A stretch of 64,000 bases of DNA, taken from positions 62,001 through 126,000 of the forward strand of contig NZ_QSDR01000004.1 in NCBI RefSeq assembly GCF_003464085.1. The letters run 5' to 3'. The position numbers were made by a program, and so were the translations under genes. This document shows positions 30,105 to 38,823 of this stretch, in pieces (position 1 is the first letter of the stretch; each line of letters begins with the position of its first letter). The stretch comes from Clostridium sp. AM58-1XD. GTDB taxonomy: Bacteria; Bacillota; Clostridia; Lachnospirales; Lachnospiraceae. The notes beneath the pieces were generated by a model that was not told the origin of the DNA, ran no database searches, and saw only the letters and a program-made list of their open reading frames with translations.

Positions 30105-30296
30105 TCAGACATCTGATTTACGATATTTGCCACTCTTTACTCTTGCGTCAGCTGGTTTTTCTGCATCAGCTGGAATAATCCAAGAATAGCCTATCTTCTG
30201 TGCTCCGGGGATTCTGCCCGTCGTACACAAGGTTTGAATTCTCCGCACAGAGATTTCCCATTTTTCGGATGTTTGCTTGATAGATAAGTATTCCAT
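30105..30296 (-). CDS. small helix-turn-helix DNA-binding protein
   Basis: About 63 residues from ATG 30296 (AATGAGGTGGATT upstream); a longer frame to 30383 would include the promoter and is rejected. Contains an excisionase/MerR-like helix-turn-helix: EYLSIKQTSEKWEISVRRI then LCTTGRIPGAQKIGYSWIIP. A PADAEKPADARVKSGKY tail follows. Such proteins commonly lead restriction or helicase operons in Firmicutes. As first gene after the island promoter it is a plausible operon regulator; excisionase activity is less likely because no integrase is present. Confidence 0.75.
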   Translation of the reverse strand: MEYLSIKQTSEKWEISVRRIQTLCTTGRIPGAQKIGYSWIIPADAEKPADARVKSGKYRKSDV

Positions 30297-30350
30297 AATC
30301 CACCTCATTGCGGCTTTTTCGCCGTTCTTCGTGCACAATATGTCAAAGGT

Positions 30351-30379
30351 ATTATACTCCAAACTACGAATAAAATCAA
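30351..30379 (-). promoter_or_regulatory. promoter of the defence operon
   Basis: On the minus strand, TTGATT (-35, 5/6 to consensus; plus bases 30374-30379), a 17-bp spacer, then a perfect TATAAT (plus bases 30351-30356). Transcription would start near 30344. The leader of about 48 bases contains the small hairpin CGGCGAAAAAGCCG (plus about 30311-30324) before the ribosome site of the HTH gene, whose product might act there. It is the best sigma-A-type promoter seen in the island. Confidence 0.75.
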
Positions 30380-30417
30380 CCAACGATATTGGTTCTTTTC
30401 AAGATTGCGAATTTTCT

Positions 30418-30548
30418 TGTCGCATCCCGCTAGTCCGTCCGGGCGCAACCGCCGGCACCCTTCGGACACCATCGGTTGCGCGGCTTCCCCCCCAGGGGGC
30501 CTTCTCTTGGCCTTCGGCCAATTCACCTTGTCGCCGCATAGGCCACTC
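30418..30548. other. GC-rich gene-free block at the right end of the island
   Basis: About 130 bp of clearly higher GC than its surroundings, between the operon promoter and the spoIVB terminator. It contains short open frames on the minus strand with low-complexity Arg/Gly/Pro-rich translations that have no start signal. Its composition and its place at the junction suggest it came with the island. I see no inverted repeats typical of an insertion sequence end, and no function can be assigned. Confidence 0.4.
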
Positions 30549-30551
30549 ACA

Positions 30552-30592
30552 AAAAGGAGGTTCACGCAAGCAAGCTTGCATCACCTCCTTTT
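30552..30592 (-). terminator. terminator after spoIVB
   Basis: Outer arms AAAAGGAGGT and ACCTCCTTTT (perfect 10-bp stem), with an inner stem GCAAGC/GCTTGC. On the minus strand it ends with TTTTTG and lies about 20 bases after the spoIVB stop. Because the arms end in A/T runs on both sides it could work in both directions, insulating spoIVB from the island. Confidence 0.75.
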
Positions 30593-30611
30593 CACTATGT
30601 CCTGCCCATCC

Positions 30612-31889
30612 TCAATGCTCCAGCATGTTTTCAATAAATATCCCGTAGCCTTTGGTTGAGTCCTGTATGAACACATGGGTCACCGCCCCAACCAGCTTCC
30701 CATCCTGGATGATTGGCGATCCTGACATTCCCTGGACGATTCCGCCGGTCAGATCGATCAGCGACTGATCGGTCACTTTGATTACCATTCCCTTGCTTTT
30801 ATGTGTACTGCTGTAATCCACTTTCTGTATCTCGATCTCATAGTCTTTCAGCTCTCCTGATACGCTGCTGCGGATCACTGCTTTCCCTTTGTGGACGTCC
30901 TGGCGGTAGCCGATTTCGATCGCCTCTCCTGTCAGACCTTTTGTAAACCGCTGATTCACCGTGCCAAAAATCCCTTCATCCGTGTTGGATTCGATATCCC
31001 CCAGTAGTGATCCCGGTCCATAATAGATAACGCCTGACATCACTCCCGGATTTCCCACGCTTCCCTTGTTGATTCCCAGTATTTCCGTATCATACAGGTT
31101 CCCCTTAGCGATCTCTACAACATTTCCCGTATCGCTGTCGCTGATCCCATGGCCCAGCGCCCCGAAGTGGCCGTTTAAGTCCACATATGTCATCGTGCCG
31201 ATTCCCTGGGTATCGTCCCTTACCCAGGCTCCCAGCTTATAATCTCCTTCTTCCGTACAGACAGGATTGACTTTTACATCGATTTCTTCCCCTTCCCGCC
31301 GTACCGTCAGAACCGCGTCCTGTTCCTTATTCTGGTTGACCTGCTGGATCAAAGCTTCCTTGTTATCCAGCGGCTGTCCGTTAAACGCTTCAATATAATC
31401 GCCGGAGCGAAGGATTCCGGCGGCCGGTTCCGCTGCTTCCCCGCCTTTTTTTATCACCTCCCCGGTACCGATCACCATCACACCCTTGGATTTCAGATAG
31501 ATTCCTACGGGAAGGCCGCAGGGAACGGCATACCGCTCATCCACCACATCCACCTGAATATCCTTGAATTTAATCAGGCCGAACAGTTTCATTCCCAGTT
31601 TATAGCTACCCTGATTCTTCCCGCAAATGGAAAATGAATCCCCTGATGTAATATGAATTTCATTTGCCGGTATATTGGAACCATTTCCCAGAACCACTTC
31701 TTCGCTTTCGCTGTGGATTGTCGTATCAAATAAGGCTGGAAAATGAAAGATTTCTTCTTCATTCTCTACAATACTCAGCCTGTCCGGCACCATTCTCCCC
31801 GCATAATACCATGTAAACCCGATACAAAATATAAGGCTTGCCCAAAATAGAATGACTATCCTTTTATGAAATTTTTCTCTTCCCGTCAC
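30612..31889 (-). CDS. spoIVB: SpoIVB peptidase (S55 family)
   Basis: Predicted 425-residue sporulation signalling protease, the size of B. subtilis SpoIVB (426). In sporulation it is exported from the forespore and cleaves SpoIVFA, triggering pro-sigma-K processing. GTG at 31889 is chosen because GAGGAGG lies 8 bases upstream. Features: N-terminal membrane anchor (IVILFWASLIFCIGFTWYY), PDZ region (about 110-200; GDYIEAFNGQPLDN), S55 catalytic domain with the nucleophile in MSGSP (about 388). It is the last gene of the recN operon. Bases 30624-30727 of this gene are the right copy of the 104-bp repeat; the last three codons and stop lie outside it. spo0A, its usual next gene, is absent. Confidence 0.92.
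   Translation of the reverse strand: MTGREKFHKRIVILFWASLIFCIGFTWYYAGRMVPDRLSIVENEEEIFHFPALFDTTIHSESEEVVLGNGSNIPANEIHITSGDSFSICGKNQGSYKLGMKLFGLIKFKDIQVDVVDERYAVPCGLPVGIYLKSKGVMVIGTGEVIKKGGEAAEPAAGILRSGDYIEAFNGQPLDNKEALIQQVNQNKEQDAVLTVRREGEEIDVKVNPVCTEEGDYKLGAWVRDDTQGIGTMTYVDLNGHFGALGHGISDSDTGNVVEIAKGNLYDTEILGINKGSVGNPGVMSGVIYYGPGSLLGDIESNTDEGIFGTVNQRFTKGLTGEAIEIGYRQDVHKGKAVIRSSVSGELKDYEIEIQKVDYSSTHKSKGMVIKVTDQSLIDLTGGIVQGMSGSPIIQDGKLVGAVTHVFIQDSTKGYGIFIENMLEH
30624..30727. repeat. right copy of the 104-bp direct repeat (within spoIVB)
   Basis: Identical to 8933-9036 with no mismatch. It covers the spoIVB codons from the MSGSP active-site start to ENM near the C-terminus. It marks the right limit of the region gained between spoIVB and whatever originally followed it. 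Confidence 0.95.
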
Positions 31890-31946
31890 ATCACATACCT
31901 CCTCTTCACCTGAATTCCAGCATTTTTCGCCATTTTTTCGTAAAGG

Positions 31947-31970
31947 AAAAGGAGCACTTTTATGCTCCTC
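31947..31970 (-). terminator. weak hairpin between recN and spoIVB
   Basis: GGAGCA-CTTTTA-TGCTCC stem (31951-31968). On the minus strand it is followed by TTTTCC. It sits in the 130-bp gap between recN and spoIVB and may attenuate read-through, leaving spoIVB to a sporulation-specific promoter. Confidence 0.5.
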
Positions 31971-32019
31971 TTCTAGTATGTGATATTTGAAAAAAATCAA
32001 TCTGTTATTTTTTAGCTGA

Positions 32020-33678
32020 TTACTTTCCTTCTGTAGCCATTTTTTTCATTTCACGGGCATTTTTCAGAACAGCCTCCGTTATTTCGGCGCCTCCCAGAAG
32101 CCTGGCCAGCTCCCTGACCATATCTTCTTCCGAAAGTTTTCTGATTTCCGTAGCAGTCCGTCCATCTTTTGCCTCTTTTGCAATTTCGAAATGGCTGTCC
32201 GCCATGGCGGCAATCTGCGGCAGATGCGTGATGCACAATACCTGATGCGTTTTTGCAATATAATGAAGCTTTTCTGAAACCTTCTGCGCCGTGCGTCCGC
32301 TGATACCGCTGTCTATTTCATCGAAAATCAGCGTTGGAATATCGTCGGAATCCGCCAGCACCGTTTTCATCGCAAGCATAATTCTGGACAGCTCGCCGCC
32401 GGAAGCAACCGTGCCAAGCGGCCGGATCGGTTCTCCTGGATTAGTCGATATCATAAATTCCACCTCGTCGAAGCCATCGGCCGTATAGTGGTCCAGATGT
32501 GTAAATGCAACTGCGAACTCGACGCCGATAAAATTCAGGTCATCCAGGCCTTTTTTTACTTTTTCAGTCAGCCCTTCCGAAGCTTTCTTACGGATTACAG
32601 ATAATTGTCCGCATAAATTCTCTAATTCATTCTCCGTATCTGATAATTCTTTTTCCGTTTTTTTCTTTAAAATGTCAAAATTCTCCAGTTCTTCCAGCCG
32701 CGTCCGCTTCCTATCCAGACTTTCTGTAATCTCTGTCACGCTGTTGCCGTACTTGGCCTGAATGTTGTGAATCAAATCCAGCCGTTCTTCCGTCTTGGCG
32801 AATTCTTCTTCATCAAAGGTCAAGTCTTCCATATAGGAGGATATTCCATGGGTTACATCATTTAAAATAGATTCCGCATCAAACAGCTGATCTCTAATGT
32901 TTTTTAAATCTTCTTCATATTCAGCTGCTTCTCCTATGCCTTTTAACGCGGAGCTGATGTCAGCCCGGCTGACAGCTTCATAAGCTTCCGAAAGCGCTTC
33001 TATGATCTTTCTGCCGTTCATGAAGCGGCGGTATTCCTTCGTTAATGCTTCTTCTTCTCCCTCTTTCAGGGCGGCATTTTCAATTTCATCAATTTCAAAG
33101 CGCAGAAAATCCGCCTCTCTGAGTCTCGTTTCCTCATCTGTCGAATAGGAGGAAATTTTTTTCTTCAGAGCGGAAAACTCCCTGTAAGCTTCTCTTATTT
33201 TTAATTTTAACGGCTGGGTCCTGTTTTTCAGATAATCGTCCAGAATTTCCAGATGCTTTGATTTATAAAGAAGGGACTGATGCTCATGCTGTCCGTGAAT
33301 ATCCAGAAGAAGACTCGTGATTTCCTTCAGCCTTCCTGACGTCACCGTCTCGTCATTGATTTTGCTCATACTGCGGGACTGCATGATTTTTCTTGAAATG
33401 ATCAATATTCCATCCTCAGGCAGATGGATTTCCTTTTTCTCCAGAGCCTTGCGCTTTTCCGGCTCTGTTACAGAAAAAATAAGCTCCACATAGGCATAAT
33501 CCTCCCCTTTGCGGATAATATCTCTTGATGCTTTTGCCCCCAGGGCCAGGTTTACAGAGCCCAGAATAATTGACTTTCCGGCGCCTGTTTCACCCGTAAG
33601 TATATTCAGGCCGTCTTCAAATTCCACATCGGCCTTTTCGATCAAAGCCAGATTCCTTACATGAAGTTCCAGCAGCAT
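32020..33678 (-). CDS. recN: DNA repair protein RecN
   Basis: 552 residues, full length for RecN, an SMC-like ATPase that acts early at double-strand breaks. Walker A GETGAGKS at residues 29-36, long coiled-coil arms in the middle (heptad-rich EENLLEEL-type stretches about 150-340), ABC signature ASGGELSR (about 425) and Walker B LIFDEIDSGISGRTA (about 455). Begins 13 bases after argR; recN following argR is the usual Firmicutes order. Confidence 0.95.
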   Translation of the reverse strand: MLLELHVRNLALIEKADVEFEDGLNILTGETGAGKSIILGSVNLALGAKASRDIIRKGEDYAYVELIFSVTEPEKRKALEKKEIHLPEDGILIISRKIMQSRSMSKINDETVTSGRLKEITSLLLDIHGQHEHQSLLYKSKHLEILDDYLKNRTQPLKLKIREAYREFSALKKKISSYSTDEETRLREADFLRFEIDEIENAALKEGEEEALTKEYRRFMNGRKIIEALSEAYEAVSRADISSALKGIGEAAEYEEDLKNIRDQLFDAESILNDVTHGISSYMEDLTFDEEEFAKTEERLDLIHNIQAKYGNSVTEITESLDRKRTRLEELENFDILKKKTEKELSDTENELENLCGQLSVIRKKASEGLTEKVKKGLDDLNFIGVEFAVAFTHLDHYTADGFDEVEFMISTNPGEPIRPLGTVASGGELSRIMLAMKTVLADSDDIPTLIFDEIDSGISGRTAQKVSEKLHYIAKTHQVLCITHLPQIAAMADSHFEIAKEAKDGRTATEIRKLSEEDMVRELARLLGGAEITEAVLKNAREMKKMATEGK

Positions 33679-33690
33679 ACTTTCACCCCT

Positions 33691-34140
33691 TTAACCTACA
33701 ATCAGTTTTTTCAGTTTATCCATAACAATAATCGTATCATCAACACTCCTAACTGCACACATAATCGTATTATCTCCGGCCACACAGCCCACAATCTCAT
33801 GGAGATGGAGTTCGTCCAAAGCAGCGGCAACCGCCATGGCCATACCTGATACCGTCTTAATTACAAGAATGTTCTGAGCCATATCCATACTCATAAATCC
33901 ATCCTTTAAAATTCTGATATACTTGTCGTTAAAATTCTCCTGGCTCTGGAGAACAACATACCTCTGTTTTCCATTCTCCGTCGGCACCTTGCTCAGGCGC
34001 AGCTCCCTGATATCCCTGGAAACAGTTGCCTGGGTCACATTATAACCTTCCTTGTTCAGATACTCTGCCAGCTCTTCCTGTGTGCCTACCTCGTATTTTC
34101 CGATCAATTCCACAATTTTGCTGTGCCGCTCCAGTTTCAT
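33691..34140 (-). CDS. argR: arginine repressor ArgR/AhrC
   Basis: 149 residues, the standard size. N-terminal winged helix (RHSKIVELIGKYEVGTQEEL, NVTQATVSRDIRELRL) binds ARG boxes; the C-terminal domain (about 80-149) forms the arginine-binding hexamer, with the GTVAGDNT-type loop seen here as CVAGDNTIMCAVRS. It senses arginine and controls arginine synthesis and breakdown genes elsewhere in the genome. Placed between nadK and recN as in most clostridia. Confidence 0.94.
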   Translation of the reverse strand: MKLERHSKIVELIGKYEVGTQEELAEYLNKEGYNVTQATVSRDIRELRLSKVPTENGKQRYVVLQSQENFNDKYIRILKDGFMSMDMAQNILVIKTVSGMAMAVAAALDELHLHEIVGCVAGDNTIMCAVRSVDDTIIVMDKLKKLIVG

Positions 34141-34152
34141 TCTTCTCCTCCT

Positions 34153-34995
34153 CTAAATACCGGTCATTTTATTTCTTATATTTTCTAAAAAGGAAACCCG
34201 GTCCAGCTTAATCAGCCTTGTGACACAGTCTGCCTTTTCAATTATTATCCTGTTGCCGTCTTCCAGCTGCCTTACCATGTCTCCGTCAAAGGCGACGCAC
34301 TGTTCTGTTCCCATAATATCGATCTGAAGCTGCGCCTGTGCCGGGAAAACGATACTCCGCGTATTCAGCGCATGAGAACAGATCGGCGTCATGACCATCA
34401 TTTGCGAATGAGGCACCACAATCGGTCCTCCGGCCGAAAGATTATACGCCGTAGAACCGGTAGGCGTGGCAATGATAATCCCGTCAGCCGTGTATTCATT
34501 AAGAAATTCACCGTTTACGGAAATACGGAAATGCAGCACCCGGGGCGTCCCTGTCCTAGTCAGGAGAATTTCATTCAGTGCGATATCTTCAAACTGGATC
34601 TCTTCCCCCTGAATAATCTGTCCCTCCAGCATCATACGCTCTTCAATCTGATAGTTATCTGACAGAAGGGCATCCAGCATATTCCCGATATCCTCTTCTC
34701 TACTCACCTGGGTCAGATAACCCAGATGTCCTCTGTTTATCCCAATAAATGGTATCTCAAGGGCGGCCAGATCTCTTGCTGCCTGAATCAGAGTTCCGTC
34801 ACCGCCGATGGTAATGACACATTCCACCTCCAGCGGTACGTCCGAGACTTCTGTATATCTGCCGGATGCCTTGCGCCTTTTTTCCATTTTTACAACGCAG
34901 GATGCTCCCCGGACTTCCAGGTGCTCCTGCACATGCCTTGCCGTCTCTCTCGCATATGGCTTGTCCTGGTTCACGATTACGTAAAAATATTTCAT
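34153..34995 (-). CDS. nadK: NAD kinase
   Basis: 280 residues from ATG 34995, preferred over 35049 because GAGAGGT lies just upstream and the longer frame overlaps tlyA. NadK phosphorylates NAD to NADP. The hallmark GGDGT (in ITIGGDGTLIQAARDL) and the second motif with NE and TPTGSTAYNLSAGGP are intact. In operon with tlyA upstream (13-base gap) and argR downstream. Confidence 0.94.
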   Translation of the reverse strand: MKYFYVIVNQDKPYARETARHVQEHLEVRGASCVVKMEKRRKASGRYTEVSDVPLEVECVITIGGDGTLIQAARDLAALEIPFIGINRGHLGYLTQVSREEDIGNMLDALLSDNYQIEERMMLEGQIIQGEEIQFEDIALNEILLTRTGTPRVLHFRISVNGEFLNEYTADGIIIATPTGSTAYNLSAGGPIVVPHSQMMVMTPICSHALNTRSIVFPAQAQLQIDIMGTEQCVAFDGDMVRQLEDGNRIIIEKADCVTRLIKLDRVSFLENIRNKMTGI

Positions 34996-35008
34996 TCCGG
35001 ACCTCTCT

Positions 35009-35808
35009 TTACAGACTCCTGTGCGCCTCTTCCACCGTTTCTCTTGCATTTACCGGAAATTCCGGATAATTTCCCTCTTTATGGTTCTGCAGATACAGCA
35101 GATATTCAATGTTTCCCTCCGGCCCCTTGATCGGTGAAAATTCCAGATTCAGAATTTCAAAGCCAATGCTCACCGCAAACCGGATAACCATTTCAATGAC
35201 TTCCAGGTGAACCGCCTTATCCCTTACGACACCCTTTTTTCCAACCTTTTCCCGGCCGGCTTCAAACTGGGGCTTAATCAAGCACACGATCTGCCCATCC
35301 TCTTTTAAAAGCGCCTTTACCGGTCCCAGAACCTTAGTCAGTGATATGAAAGATACGTCGATAGAAGCAAAATCGAGTGCGTCATCAATATCGGCAGGCG
35401 TTACATAGCGGATGTTGGTCTTTTCCATGCACACTACCCGCTCGTCATTTCTCAGCTTCCAGTCCAGCTGACCGTGGCCTACATCTACAGAGTACACCTT
35501 TACCGCTCCATTTTGAAGCATGCAGTCGGTAAATCCGCCTGTAGACGCGCTACATCCATGCAGATTTTTCCTTCCAGCCTGACCCCGAAATGGTTGACTG
35601 CCTTTTCCAGTTTCAGACCTCCGCGGCTCACATAAGGGAGCGTATGGCCGCGTACTTCAATCTGCACAGAATCCTCAAACGACGTTCCGGCTTTGTCCTC
35701 CTTTTGTCCATCCACATATACGATACCGGACATGATAACTGCCTTCGCCTTTTCTCTGGATTCCGCCAGATTCCGTTTTACCAAAAGTACATCTAGACGT
35801 TCTTTCAT
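35009..35808 (-). CDS. tlyA: TlyA family rRNA (cytidine-2'-O)-methyltransferase (one frameshift)
   Basis: 266 residues after repair. N-terminal S4 RNA-binding domain (MKERLDVLLVKRNLAESREKA), then an FtsJ-like methyltransferase. The break near 35540 lies in SAM motif I: the DNA reads GATGTAGCGCG where GATGTAGGCGCG restores DVGASTGGFTDCML, a GG-to-G loss. Members methylate 16S and 23S rRNA; often annotated as hemolysin A. It sits between dxs and nadK as usual. The start at 35808 has AAGAGGAAAAG upstream. Confidence 0.9.
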
Positions 35809-35827
35809 TAACTTTTCCTCTTATATT

Positions 35828-37695
35828 CTACACTTCATTCAGAAAAATGTGTTTCATCTTTTTCACAATGGAATCGCTGTCAATTCCAAGAGCCTCTCTG
35901 AGCTTTGACACGTTTCCATGCTCCACATAAGCATCCGGAAGGGCGATATTCAACACTTTCATATCCGGATATTTTTTGTGGATATAAGCTGTAACCTGTA
36001 GTCCATAGCCGCCCTGAAGGACATTCTCCTCCAGAGTAATCAGCTTCCCATGGTTCTTTGCCAGACGGTCAATCAGTTCCGTATCGATCGGTTTGACAAA
36101 CCGGCCGTTTGCCAGGCTGCACGGATGGCCGTCTGCCTTCCATTTCTCCCGGATATGCTCTGCCGTGCTCGCCATGCTTCCTACGGCCAGAAGAGCGTAT
36201 TCCGATTCTTCATAAATCATCTCTCCCTTTCCATATTCCACAGGAGCGTCAAATTCTTTCAGCCCTCGGTACGCCTCTCCTCTCGGATAGCGGATTGCAA
36301 AAGGACCGTCGTAATTTACGGCAAATTCCAGCATTTCACGGAGTTCCCACAGGTTTTTTGGTGCGCATACGCTCATGTTGGGGATCGATGTAAGGATCGA
36401 GTAATCGAAAATCCCCTGATGGGTCTCCCCGTCGCTCCCTACCAGACCTGCCCTGTCCACGCAGAACAACACCGGCAGATTCTGAATACACACGTCATGG
36501 ATCAACTGGTCATATCCTCTCTGCAGGAAGGAAGAGTAAATCGCAACCACCGGCTTCAGACCGGCGGCAGCCATTCCGGCAGCGCTGGTAATCGCATGTT
36601 CCTCTGCAATTCCCACATCGAAGAAACGGTCCGGAAATTTTTTTGCAAACCGTTTCAGCCCTGTGCCGTCCGGCATAGCAGCCGTAACGGCCACAATCCG
36701 CTTATTTTCTTCCGCCAGCTGACAGATTTTTTTTGAGAAGACGTCCGTATAGTCGGGATATATCTTCTCTGTTTTGGATTTGCCCGTAGTGACATCAAAG
36801 GGCGAAATTCCATGAAATCTGGAAGGATTGCTTTCCGCCGGCGCATATCCCTTGCCTTTTTTTGTCCTCACATGGATAATTACGGCATGGTTCACCTTTT
36901 TTGCCTCTTTGAAGACCTTGCAGAGTGCCCGGATATCATGGCCGTCCACCGGCCCCAGATACGTGATTCCCATGTTTTCAAACAGCATGCCTGGAATAAT
37001 CAGCTGCTTGATCCCATTTTTCGTCCTGCTTATCTTGTCAATCAGAGGGCGTCCCAGGACGGGCAGCTTCTCCAGAGCGTCGTTGACGCAGCGTTTTAAG
37101 TCATTGTATCCTGTATCCGTACGGATTCCATTGAGATATCTGGACATTCCTCCTACGTTTTTCGAAATGGACATGTTGTTGTCATTCAGCACAATAATAA
37201 AATTTTTCTTCATCCTGGCCGCATTATTCAGGGCTTCGTATGCCATCCCTCCGGTCAGGGCGCCGTCTCCGATCACGGAGATAATAAACTGGTCCTCTCC
37301 CAGAATGTCTCGCCCCTGGGCCATGCCCAGACCTGCTGAGATGGATGTGGAACTGTGTCCCGTATCAAACGCATCGTATGGGCTTTCCTTCCTCTTTGGA
37401 AAACCGGAGATTCCGCCGTACTGGCGCAGTTCATCAAACAGCTCTTTTCTTCCGCTCAGGATCTTATGAGTATACGCCTGATGGCCCACATCCCAGATAA
37501 TCTTATCCTTGGCAGATGAAAACTCAGGAACATGGCGATCGTCAGTTCCACAACTCCCAGATTGGAAGCCAGATGGCCGCCGGTTTTGCTTATTTTATCA
37601 ATTAAGAAGTCTCTTATCTCCTGAGCCAGGGTCTCCAGCTCCTCCGGACTTAATTTTCTGATATCGTCCGGATTCTGCAGTTTTTCCAGTATCAT
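35828..37695 (-). CDS. dxs: 1-deoxy-D-xylulose-5-phosphate synthase (one frameshift)
   Basis: 622 residues after repair, full length. First step of the methylerythritol phosphate pathway (pyruvate plus glyceraldehyde 3-phosphate, thiamine diphosphate dependent). The start at 37695 gives MILEKLQNPDDIRKLSPEEL; the open frame further upstream is GC-rich intergenic repeat. Near 37510 the DNA reads CTGCCAAGGAT where CTGCCAAAGGAT restores LPKDKIIWDVGHQ (AAA to AA). Thiamine-diphosphate motif GDGALTGGMAYEALNNA and transketolase C-terminal domain are intact. Dxs is expected to be essential for isoprenoids here, so a true knockout is unlikely. Confidence 0.93.
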
Positions 37696-37738
37696 GCTAC
37701 ATCGCTTCCTAACTGCATCAAACTGATGCAAAATTTTA

Positions 37739-37930
37739 CTGTGAAAGTCCCGGACGGCGGCCATAGGGACGGAGCATGCTCGCATGCGCAGACCTATGGA
37801 TATCGGGCGGGCAAGCCGGTATGAGTAAGCAGGGCGATGGCCCGGATTACGAATACCGGCGGCGATTGCGGGAGCGCAAGGCGCGGAGCAATCGGCTTTC
37901 ATGACTGGTGATGTCTGCGTCAGCAGACAT
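37739..37930. repeat. GC-rich intergenic element between ispA and dxs
   Basis: About 190 bp of high GC inside an otherwise compact operon. It contains several short palindromes: GCATGCTCGCATGC near 37773 and ATGTCTGC-GTCA-GCAGACAT near 37911-37930. Part of it (GGCGGCCATAGGGACGGAGC) resembles, on the opposite strand, the GC-rich block at 48095-48170 (GGAGGCCATAGCCGCGGAGC). It is probably a dispersed non-coding element; no coding potential is convincing. Confidence 0.5.
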
Positions 37931-37936
37931 TTCTGT

Positions 37937-38823
37937 TTACTTTTCCCTCGTAATCAGCATTTCGATTAGTGCTTCCAGGAATTCGTTGGTCTTTCCAAGG
38001 GAATGGAGCTCTTCTACTGCTTTGGCAGAAATTTCGGCAACGTCATGCTTTGCCTTCTCCAGCCCTTCCAATGTGACATATGTGGTCTTGTTGTTCTTCT
38101 CATCGCTTAATACCGGCTTGCCCAGCGTCTTGGCATCACTGGTCACATCCAGAATATCATCCTGAATCTGAAATGCGAGTCCGACGAGGGAGGCTACCGT
38201 CTCGATTGTCCCGACCTCTTTGTCGGAACCTCCCGCCAGGACGGCGCCGATCATCATGGATGCTTCCAGCAGCGCTCCCGTCTTCAGGCGGTAAATAAAG
38301 TCCAGCTTCTCTCTCGGGATAGCTTATTCGTAAGCTCCACATCCACGGTCTGTCCTCCGATCATACCAAAGATTCCCGTCTTTTCAGCCAGAAGTCCCAT
38401 GCTTCTTCCAACTGCCGCCTTGTCCTCAGTCATGGCCAAAGCCTTTGCAGCCGTCTCAAACGCATAGATCATCAGGCCGTCACCGGCCAGTACCGCCATG
38501 TCATATCCATATTTTACCCAGGTCGTAGGGACGCCTCTTCTCAGTGTATCGTTGTCCATACAGGGAAGATCGTCATGAATCAGAGAAGAGGTGTGTATCA
38601 TTTCGATCGCAGCCATAAAAGGCTCGATCTCCTTACCATTTCCTCCGAAGAGGCGGTACGTTTCCCTCATAAGCAGCGGGCGGAGCCTTTTTCCTCCCGC
38701 ACGGACGCTGTAGTTCATGGCTTCCAGAACCGTCTTCTGATGGCCTTCTTCTCCAGGAAGATATTTCTCCACCACAGCCTCCGTCTCTTCTGTATAACGT
38801 TTCAGCTGTTCCTTTGTATTCAT
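37937..38823 (-). CDS. ispA: polyprenyl synthetase / geranylgeranyl or farnesyl diphosphate synthase (one frameshift)
   Basis: 295 residues after repair. Builds prenyl diphosphates from IPP and DMAPP. The first Asp-rich motif is DDLPCMDND (about residue 85) and the second is DDILDVTSD (about 230). The frame breaks near 38325: AATAAGCTATCC should read AATAAGGCTATCC (GG to G), restoring NKAIPREKLDFIYRLKTGAL. Start overlaps the xseB stop by four bases. Downstream is the GC-rich element and dxs. Confidence 0.92.

Noticed and set aside
9319..30296. BREX system
   Set aside because: The methylase resembles PglX, but no PglZ, BrxC, BrxB or BrxL gene is present.
9319..30296. Complete class 1 DISARM
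   Set aside because: No phospholipase-D-type DrmC and the DrmA and DrmB roles are in one chain; called DISARM-like only.
30305..30565. Minus-strand frame in the GC-rich border
   Set aside because: Low-complexity translation, no ribosome site, overlaps the island promoter.
9037..30623. Classical integrative element with attL/attR
   Set aside because: No integrase, excisionase partner or relaxase, and the left flank does not restore a natural spoIVB end.
37739..37930. Group II intron or ribozyme remnant
   Set aside because: Short GTGAAAGTC-like string only; no domain V or hammerhead core could be found.
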